The position numbers and the translations under genes were made by a program. The notes beneath the pieces were generated by a model, which did not search any database, was not told the DNA's origin, and was given only the letters and a program-made list of their open reading frames with translations. From positions 1-45,580 of the forward strand of contig CAMLRX010000022.1 in the NCBI GenBank assembly GCA_946482545.1: a stretch of 45,580 bases of DNA, read 5' to 3'. This document shows, in pieces, positions 7,623 to 16,000 of this stretch; the first letter of the stretch is position 1; each line of letters begins with the position of its first letter. The stretch is from an uncultured Flavihumibacter sp. Lineage in GTDB: Bacteria > Bacteroidota > Bacteroidia > Chitinophagales > Chitinophagaceae.

Positions 7623-8654
7623 TCAGAACCTGGGGCAGCGCACAGCATCTCTGGTGGTGTTGAACCTGTCCAGGAAGCCCATATAGGAAACAGAGAGCTC
7701 CACGCCGCCCCTGCCCATGCTGGCGGTTTTTAACTGAGAAACGTTCACATCGTAACTGATGGCTACAGACATGGGTTTGAAATCGATCTTCACCACTGGA
7801 ATCAGGGCATCGCGCCAGCGCAGGAACGCACCGGCATATATAATGTATTGCGGATCGTCGGGGAAATCTCCAAGCTTGTGCCCGTACAACGCCCCGGCAA
7901 CCACTTCCTGGCTGCCTGCCTGCTGGGAGTAATCGCCCTGAAGGTTAAAAAAGGAGTACTCATTTATAGCGAGTTTCACGCCGGAACTGAACACCCATTT
8001 GGGTTCCAGCCCAACAGAAGGGTCCTTGTAAAAAGAATTGAGCGGACGGTTAAAGTGGTGATAAGCCGCACCAATGAAAAATGTGTTGTCTTCATTAGAG
8101 CTGAGGTTTGAGTTGAAACTCATGCCCACACTGCCATCCCAGTAATTTTGTTTGAAATCAGTGAAATATTCCCCGTCGGGGAGGGAAGGGTTGTAGCCGT
8201 TGCCATCGTACTGGTTATTCGTGGTAACGCGGGAACGGTCCAGCCTTTTCTGTACGAGACCGCCCATAAATCCCAAAGAAAGGTACATGTTGCGATCACT
8301 GTTCAACGACTTATGGTAGTTCAATGCGGGCAGGAACTGCGTGGTGGTAAGGGCCACAGATCCAGCCTTATCGTACACGGTTTGCAGGCCCATGGTGATA
8401 AAGTCGTCCTGCCGGCCGACGGGCTGTTTGTATTCCATGTTGAAAGAACCACTGCGGTATGCGTTGGTGAAGCTGTTCCATTGGTCGCGGTAAACGCCCT
8501 GCACCCTCACGTCTCCATTGAAGATGCCTGCGAGCGAAGGATTCCGTAGCAATGGCGCTTCGAAGAATTGTGAAAAATGGATGTCCTGTGCATGGGAAAT
8601 ACCTCCGGGAAGAAGTAGTAAAATGAACAGGTATTTCAGCAGTGCTGGTCTCAT
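7623..8654 (-). CDS. PorP/SprF family T9SS partner protein
   Basis: A 343-residue outer-membrane protein of the PorP/SprF family. The signal peptide ends at ISHA before Gln, and the mature protein opens with QDIHFSQFFEAPLLRNPS, the family hallmark. Alternating beta strands follow. In Flavobacterium johnsoniae, SprF is needed to bring the type B cargo SprB to the surface, and SprF-like genes sit directly beside type B cargo genes. Here it is last on the minus strand, eight bases after a giant type B cargo gene, so it is likely the partner for both PKD proteins upstream. Confidence 0.92.
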   Translation of the reverse strand: MRPALLKYLFILLLLPGGISHAQDIHFSQFFEAPLLRNPSLAGIFNGDVRVQGVYRDQWNSFTNAYRSGSFNMEYKQPVGRQDDFITMGLQTVYDKAGSVALTTTQFLPALNYHKSLNSDRNMYLSLGFMGGLVQKRLDRSRVTTNNQYDGNGYNPSLPDGEYFTDFKQNYWDGSVGMSFNSNLSSNEDNTFFIGAAYHHFNRPLNSFYKDPSVGLEPKWVFSSGVKLAINEYSFFNLQGDYSQQAGSQEVVAGALYGHKLGDFPDDPQYIIYAGAFLRWRDALIPVVKIDFKPMSVAISYDVNVSQLKTASMGRGGVELSVSYMGFLDRFNTTRDAVRCPRF

Positions 8655-8662
8655 ATTGTGGA

Positions 8663-11600
8663 TTACCGGATTAAAGTTACGTTTCCTTTGTAAGGAATAA
8701 TAGTGGCGTTTTCACAAATCAGCTCCACTACATATACATAAGTGTCGCTTGATGCGGGTTTTCCCTGGAAGTTTCCGTCCCAGCCCATGGACGGATCGTT
8801 GGCCCCGAAGTTCCGTTTTTCAAACATGATTTGTCCCCAGCGGTTGAACACGCGCATGGAAGCGATGCGTTCAATACCTTTTCCTCTTGGATAAAATACA
8901 TCGTTCATGCCATCTTTATTCGGGCTGAAAGTGTTGGGAATAAAGAAGTTCAGGGTGTTGCATATAACGGTAACGGGCACCTCCGCTGTATTGCGGCAGC
9001 CATTCTGATCCACCACCGCAACCGTGTACACGGTATTGAATTGTGGATTGGCGATGGGTTGGGCGCAGTTGGTACAACTCAATGCGGTAGAGGGCGTCCA
9101 GGTCCAGGAGGTTACTTCCTGGCTGTAGGAAAGTTCCAGTGGCGCCGAGCCGCCGGAAGGAACCGTAATATTGGCGGGCACCTGGATTTCAGGCAAGGGA
9201 TATACTTCTATGGTAGTGCTGGTGCTGCCCGTACAATTCAACAGATTGGCTGCAGTAAGATTTGCCGTAATGGTTCCTGGAGAATTGAATACAACGCGGT
9301 GTTGCGCTCCCGTTAAGTTCATGCCGTTGCCAATGCTCCATCTCCAGGTGATGGAAGTATCTGCGAAAGCAAGTGTTCCATTGATGTCCAGGGTATCGAA
9401 CACACATATCCCCGGCAAAGTATTGATGATAGGCGAAGGCGTTCTGTAAACACGAATGGTGTCGCTGAAAGTGCTGGTGCATCCAGCTTGTGTAGATACG
9501 TTCAGTGTAACAGGGAAAGTGCCGGGACGAGTGAATTGATAACTTGGATTCTGGTCAGTACTGGTACCGCCATCGCCGAAGTTCCAGTTGATCGTATTAA
9601 TAGGATCTGCTGCAAGCGGGATGGTATAATTGATGAAGCTCACGGCACCGTTGTCGCAGAATTCTTTTCTGTCCTTCGCGAAAGCAACGATAGCGCCACT
9701 CACGCGGATAGTGGATGGACCACCCACACTCGCGATGCAGCCCATTCTATCTGTATATGTAATGCGCGGCGCGTAGGTGCCCGGAGATCCGTAACGGTAG
9801 GAAAATGATGTTCTGCCTGTAGTATCCTGTCCATCTCCGAATAAAAAATTGTAGGATAATCCTTCTATGGGTGAAATATTGAAATTTGTGGTGATTTCAT
9901 TGCATGCAGTGATGGGCGAATAATTCATTACCGTGGTGCCAGGATCGGGAAAACGGATGGCCTGCACCGCGGAATCGACGCATCCACCGAAGCCGTAGGC
10001 GTACAGCTTCACGTTGTATACGCCGATACTATTGAAAAACTGATTCGGGTTCTCCAGCGTGGAAGTATTGTCGTTATTGAAGTCCCAAAGCAGGTCTTCA
10101 TAGCCCGCACTTTGATTGGTAAACTGAACTTCTGCGGGCGCGCACAGGAAAAGGCTGTCGGAAACTGTGAATGCGGCTACGGGATTAACAATGCGGATCA
10201 GGTTTGTTTTCCGGATAGAATCCACGCAACCATAGCCATCGGTCACTTCAAGAAAAATCGTGTAGGTGGTGTCTCCGCCTCTGAATTCCTGAGTAGGATT
10301 TTGTTCGGCAGATGTATTTCCGTTTCCGAAATCCCAACGGTAGCTGAGGTTGTAGCCGGAAGAGGTGTCGGTGAACTGAACGGGAAGGGTTGGGCAGAAT
10401 AATGTATCTGAAATGTCAAATCCCGCCTTCGGACTGGTAATCTGCAGCGCCACGGGAATAAAAGCGGTATCGGTACAGCCACGTGTGTCCGCTACTGTGA
10501 GGGATGGAAGATAATTGCCGGAATTGGCATAGCGGTGCACCACCGATGCGGTGCTGTTGTCAACAATGTTTCCGTCGCCAAAATCCCACCTGTAACGGCT
10601 GATGCCATTTGAAGAAGTTGCAGTGCTGTTCAGTGTGATGTCGCCATTCACGCATGCCCCGGTATTGCTGGCGCTGAGTCCGGATACCGGACCGGTTACT
10701 GTGATCGAAACCGGGGTGCCGATACTGGTGATGCATCCGTTGATATCTGTGATGGTAAGACTAATCGTATAGCTGCCGTTATTGGCGAAGCTGGTATCAA
10801 AACTTCTGCCCGCGGCGAAAGGAGTGCCTCCGTTGATGCGCCATTCGTAAGTTCGTATCAGCGCCGGGTCGCTGTTAATGGCGCTTACAGTAACACGTTC
10901 GTGTTTGCAGGCATTGTTGTTGGAAACAGAAACATCAGCGGGTTGCGAGGTAATGATCACTTCACGTTGAATCCGGTGGGAACAGGTACCGTTCGTTACC
11001 GTGAGGGATACATTATAGGAACCAATGGATGGGAAAGTGAAGGTCGGATTTTCGTTGGTGGATGAAGATGCCGCCGCGTCACCAAACTCCCAGAGATAAG
11101 AAAAAGGTTGTGCATTATCAATAGTGGAGTTATTTGCAAATGCTACTTCTCTGAAATCCGGGCATTGCACCGTGAAATCAAAACCAGCAACAGGAGGCAA
11201 TACCGTGATGTAATCAGTATTGGTGATTGCCTGCCTGCAACCGTTGTTGATGGCAACAAACCGGATGGTGTAGGTTCCTGGTTGCACATACGAATGAACC
11301 GGGTTTTCTTCTGTGGAAGTATTGTTGTCTCCGAAGTCCCATTCCCAGGCGTCACTTTGGGCGGAAGTATTGGTGAACTGGATGCCGGAGCCTACGCAAC
11401 TTTGGGTGGCGGAACTGGTGAAGGCGGTGCCGGGCGAAGATCCTACCCGCACAGCATTGGTAGCGGTAACCGTGGTATTGCATCCCGGACCGCCCACTGT
11501 AAGTGTTACGGTGTAGTTGCCTGTATTTGTGTAAACATGGGTAGGGTTCTGCGCATTGCTTGTTGTGCCATCTCCAAAATCCCAAAGCCAGGAAGTGACA

Positions 11601-12997
11601 GGGACAACAGTATTTACGATTGGTGTAGGATTGTAAGTGTAAGGTGCGCACCCTGCGCCTTGCATACTGGCTGTATTTATCTGTGGTTGACGAATTCGGA
11701 CAAAGTTGTCGTGCCTGATTGTATTGGTGCACCCGTTCCCATTTGTTATGGTCAGGGTTACATTGTAATTCCCCGGGTTCGTATAGGTATGAGCGGGATT
11801 GGCTGCTGTTGAAGTATTTCCATCTCCGAAATCCCAGTTCCAGGAAACTGCACCTGGCGCGTTTGCTGTGAAATTTGTGGTGAGTGGCGCAGCACAGGCG
11901 GTTCTGCCCGAGGCGGAGAAGTTAACCGCGGGACGAGGTGCTACTGTTAATGCACGCGTCACTGAATCTTTACAAAAGCCGAAGTCTGTAACAAGTTTTA
12001 CCTGATATATTCCGGCTGTAATGTAAGTATGGCTGGGAGATGTTTCTGTTGAAGTATTGCCATCGCCAAAATCCCAGGTGCTTGAAACCGGGTTTGGCGT
12101 GCTGTTGTTGGTAAAGGAAAACGGTGTTTCGATACATGCGACAGTACCCGCTGAAATTGCCGGCGTCGCCCCAGTAACCGTGATCGAACGTGTGAGTGTT
12201 TCGCTGCAACCTAAAGCGCTGGTGGTGACCAGCGTAATATTGTAGGTGCCCGGCGCTGAAAAATTTGCCGTAGGGTCTTTTTCTGTACTGCTGGTTCCGT
12301 TACCGAAATTCCAGTTGTAAGAAAGGGTGCCGGGGCCTGCGCTCTCATTGGTGAAGCGCACAGGGAAGGGGGAACGACAAACACTATCCTGTGCATACCT
12401 GAATTCATTTGTGATCCCGGAAAGGATACGGATATACCTTCCGCGTGATACGGTTCTCCGACAGCCGGTGCTGCTAGTAACGGTAAGCGTCACCGTGTAA
12501 AAACCATTCGCGGTGTATTGTTTACTCGGATTGCGTTGGGTGGAAGTAGTGCCGTCTCCGAAATCCCAGCTCCAGGCTGTAATCGTACCTCCGGCATCCG
12601 TGGAGCCGTCGGTAAAACGAATGGTGCTGCCCAGGCAGCCCTCCGTAAGGTTGGCGCTAAAAGCGGCAACAGGCGAAGGATTAACAGTAATATAACCTGT
12701 TTTTGTTTCCCCATCCACCCCATCCTGGTTGCGTACCACCAGCGTTACGGTATAAGTTCCGGGTGTGGAGAAATTAACAGTGGGATTCTGAAGATTCGAC
12801 AGTTGCCCGTTCCCGAAATCCCAGTTCCAGAACTGGGGCGATCCGGTGGATTGGTCCGTAAATCTTACCGATAATGGTGCGCAGCCCTGGGTGACATTGG
12901 CTGTGAACTGTGCCGCCGGGACCTGCGCATGAGCGGCCTTAAAGGCCAGGCAAATGAACAGGGTAAGCAGCAGCCGGGTATAATGAAGCGGGTACAA
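8663..12997 (-). CDS. Giant PKD-repeat surface protein with type B T9SS C-terminal domain (copy 2)
   Basis: A 1444-residue exported protein. The signal peptide ends KAAHA before Gln25. About 15 PKD-type immunoglobulin-like units follow, each centred on a W(D/N/E)FG(D/N)G-like motif and a YxVTL strand, then one SWTWTP module near 1300. The end is a gliding-motility-type (type B) sorting domain from about 1350, with FFIPNTFSPNKDGMND, RVFNRWGQ and YKGNVTLIR. Fourteen of 15 units carry two cysteines; unit 1 has one. No in-frame ATG exists after the upstream stop, so a TTG at 12997 is the start. Adhesion or matrix function is inferred. The paralogue lies just upstream, and the SprF-like gene follows after eight bases. 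Confidence 0.92.
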   Translation of the reverse strand: MYPLHYTRLLLTLFICLAFKAAHAQVPAAQFTANVTQGCAPLSVRFTDQSTGSPQFWNWDFGNGQLSNLQNPTVNFSTPGTYTVTLVVRNQDGVDGETKTGYITVNPSPVAAFSANLTEGCLGSTIRFTDGSTDAGGTITAWSWDFGDGTTSTQRNPSKQYTANGFYTVTLTVTSSTGCRRTVSRGRYIRILSGITNEFRYAQDSVCRSPFPVRFTNESAGPGTLSYNWNFGNGTSSTEKDPTANFSAPGTYNITLVTTSALGCSETLTRSITVTGATPAISAGTVACIETPFSFTNNSTPNPVSSTWDFGDGNTSTETSPSHTYITAGIYQVKLVTDFGFCKDSVTRALTVAPRPAVNFSASGRTACAAPLTTNFTANAPGAVSWNWDFGDGNTSTAANPAHTYTNPGNYNVTLTITNGNGCTNTIRHDNFVRIRQPQINTASMQGAGCAPYTYNPTPIVNTVVPVTSWLWDFGDGTTSNAQNPTHVYTNTGNYTVTLTVGGPGCNTTVTATNAVRVGSSPGTAFTSSATQSCVGSGIQFTNTSAQSDAWEWDFGDNNTSTEENPVHSYVQPGTYTIRFVAINNGCRQAITNTDYITVLPPVAGFDFTVQCPDFREVAFANNSTIDNAQPFSYLWEFGDAAASSSTNENPTFTFPSIGSYNVSLTVTNGTCSHRIQREVIITSQPADVSVSNNNACKHERVTVSAINSDPALIRTYEWRINGGTPFAAGRSFDTSFANNGSYTISLTITDINGCITSIGTPVSITVTGPVSGLSASNTGACVNGDITLNSTATSSNGISRYRWDFGDGNIVDNSTASVVHRYANSGNYLPSLTVADTRGCTDTAFIPVALQITSPKAGFDISDTLFCPTLPVQFTDTSSGYNLSYRWDFGNGNTSAEQNPTQEFRGGDTTYTIFLEVTDGYGCVDSIRKTNLIRIVNPVAAFTVSDSLFLCAPAEVQFTNQSAGYEDLLWDFNNDNTSTLENPNQFFNSIGVYNVKLYAYGFGGCVDSAVQAIRFPDPGTTVMNYSPITACNEITTNFNISPIEGLSYNFLFGDGQDTTGRTSFSYRYGSPGTYAPRITYTDRMGCIASVGGPSTIRVSGAIVAFAKDRKEFCDNGAVSFINYTIPLAADPINTINWNFGDGGTSTDQNPSYQFTRPGTFPVTLNVSTQAGCTSTFSDTIRVYRTPSPIINTLPGICVFDTLDINGTLAFADTSITWRWSIGNGMNLTGAQHRVVFNSPGTITANLTAANLLNCTGSTSTTIEVYPLPEIQVPANITVPSGGSAPLELSYSQEVTSWTWTPSTALSCTNCAQPIANPQFNTVYTVAVVDQNGCRNTAEVPVTVICNTLNFFIPNTFSPNKDGMNDVFYPRGKGIERIASMRVFNRWGQIMFEKRNFGANDPSMGWDGNFQGKPASSDTYVYVVELICENATIIPYKGNVTLIR

Positions 12998-13044
12998 TAG
13001 TGGTTTGTTTGGTAGCAGGAAGCAATGTGCAAAAACTATTCCGT

Positions 13045-16000
13045 TTAACGCACCAGGGTAATATTTCCTTTAAAAAGAAGCACCTGGTTGTTTTCGCAAA
13101 CTACTTCCAGTGTATAAACGAATACGTTCGGATCAAGTAATTTACCCTTAAACGTCCCGTTCCAACCTTTGTTGGGTTCGTTAGCCAAAAAATTTCGTTG
13201 TTCAAAAATCTGCTGTCCCCACCGGTCATAAATCCGGAAGGAGCGGATGCCGTAAATACCTTTTCCCCGGGGATAGAGAATGTCGTTCATGTTGTCGCCA
13301 TTGGGGGAGAAGGTATTTGGAACAAACAGGTTGCCGTCGTTACATACCACATGCACCGTGAGTTCATCCGAGGTGGCACATGCTCCGGGGTTGCTGCCGG
13401 TAACACGGTAGATGGTGGTGTTTTTCGGACTGGCGAAAGGTGCCGGGCAATCCGCGCAACTCAATCCGGTGGCTGGCACCCATTGTATATTGGTAACATC
13501 CGTTGAAAAACTGGCGGAGATGGTTGCGCCGGAACCAACGGGGATCGTAATATCGGTTCCCGCCTGTACCGCAGGAATGGGGTACACGGTAACCGTTACG
13601 CTTCCGGTATCGGTAAAGCAGTTGTTGTCATCCCGGCCAATAACCTGGTAGGTGGTGGTAACCGAGGGGGTTACGGTAGGATTTGGGACGGAAGTATTGC
13701 TGATGGAAGTGCCGGGTGTCCACGAATACAGTTCCGCACCGCTGGCGAAAAGTCGCAGAGATTCCCCAGCACAAAGTGTGTCGGCTGAACTGAAACCGAT
13801 CGTGAAAGGTTGTTTCACCCTTAGCTCGATGGAATCGGTGGCGCTGCAGCCAAAACTGCTGTAGCCGGTCACAAAATATTTCCGGTCCGAGGCTGGGGCA
13901 ACGGTTGGTGCATCACAATCGGTACAGGGTAGGTCCGGATTTGGAGTCCACACATATCTGGCACCGCCGGTGGGTTGCAGGGTGAAAACATCTCCCAGGC
14001 AGATCACTGCGTTGGTACCTGCATTGATGGGAGGCGTGGGATGCACCACTGCATTCATTGTATAACTATGCGAGCAGCCAAATCCGGTGCTTGCCGTGAG
14101 AATTACAGGATAGGTGCTGGCTGTGGCGTAATGCACCGGTCCGGAACTGATGCCGGTGGCTTCCTCCCCGTTTCCAAACGCCCATTTCCAGGTGAGCGTG
14201 GAGGTATCGTTCCGGAGAATGTTCCCGGTAAACTGCAGTAGTGCCGGTTCGCAGGCTTCCATCGTTCCCGAAAAACTGATCTCAGGACTAGGCGCCACCA
14301 CGACAGGTGCGGCTGTTTCAAGGGAATCACTGCATCCCGTAGCCGTTTCTATCACAAGTTTTACGGGGTACCTCCCGGTTTGGGTGTAAGTATGTGAAAT
14401 GTTGGGACCGTTTTTCACGGAACCCTCGCCCAGCCGCCAGGTGTATTTGGTGACAACATCATTCCCTTTGCTGGAATCGTAGAGTTGGAGTGTGCCTATG
14501 TCGCAAAAAGTGGTGCCCGACATACCGAAATTTGCTTTCACACCTTTCACTTCCACAGGATCGGTTCCTTCGATCGGGATCTTACAACCATCCGCATCCA
14601 CTAAAATCAGTTTCGGAAAGTAGGTGCCCGCCAGTTCATAAATGTGTTCCGTGGTTTTGGCCGTTGTATTCTCTGTTATACCATCATTGTAATCCCATAT
14701 AAAACTCACTTTATCGTTGGTGACCGCCTCCAGGTTCAGTTTTACGGGCACGCAACCCGTAATGCCGTTGTACTGCATGGTTCCTCTCGGACCCCGCACC
14801 ACGATGGCTTTGGTGGCGGTATCCGTGCAACCACCAATGGAGTTGATGTAAATTTTCGCCAGGAAAGAATCCGGGGTATTGTAAAAATGTGCGGGAGCAG
14901 GAAGCGGGCTCAGCGGACTGTTATCGCCGAAATCCCAGATCATGGAAGTGAAGTTGGAAGAAGTATTGGTGAAATTGACGAGCAATGGCGGGCAGGTACT
15001 TACACTGTCACTGATGGTGAATGCTGCTACGGGATTGGCGATGGTAACCGCTTTCTCCTGAATCAGTGTATCAGTACAACCGTAATAATCCCGGATGGCA
15101 AGGCGAACCGTATAGCTGCCATCACCTTCATATTGTGTGGTGGGTTCGTAAGCGCTGGAATTTTTTCCATTGCCGAAATCCCAACTGTAGGTAGGAACAT
15201 CTGCGGAAGAATTGTTGGTAAAACGTATTGGTTTGTTGTCGCAGCTTTCGGTTGCGGAAGCGAAGAAAGCTGCTTTCGGCGTAGGCACGAACATGTAGGC
15301 CCCTGATTCACTGTGTTTGCAGCCGCGACTATCCGTTACCGTAAGTAGAGGGAATTTGGCGCCGCCAGAATTGTAAGCATATTCAAATGGAGGTGCGGCG
15401 AGCGTATCTGCATCATTCGGATCGTATTGCCAGATCCATTGGGTGATAGGATTTTTTCCATCTGAAAAAGATTGGTCATTCAATGTAAATGTCTCATCCA
15501 GACAAGGCCGGTATTTAGAAGGAGTGAACCTGGCAGTGGGGCCGAATATTTCAACCGCCTGCGGCTTGTTTACGGTGTAAGTACAACCGTATTGGTTGGT
15601 GACCCGCATCGTAATATTGTATTTACCGGCTTCCGGCAACGACATATTCAGCGGAGCATTACTGAACGAGGCGGAGTAGTAAGTATAGCCTTTGGCTGCA
15701 TTGGTGAACTCCCAGTAAACATAAGGCGCACTGGTAATGGTGCTTACACCCGAGGGCGTGTACACCACCATCGTATTTTTACACGCTTCCGTGGTATTGA
15801 TGGAAAGATCGGGTGTGAATACTTCTATCGAAACTGCCTGCGTGTACCGGTTGGTACATCCGCCGTTGGTAACGGTGAGCGTTACATTGTACACGCCGTT
15901 TTTTGAATAGGTATGAGCCGGCGATGGGGAAGTAGAAGTGGTGTTGTCGCCGAAATCCCAGTTCCAGGTGAGTGGTTCAATCGATTGGTCGGTGAAGCTC

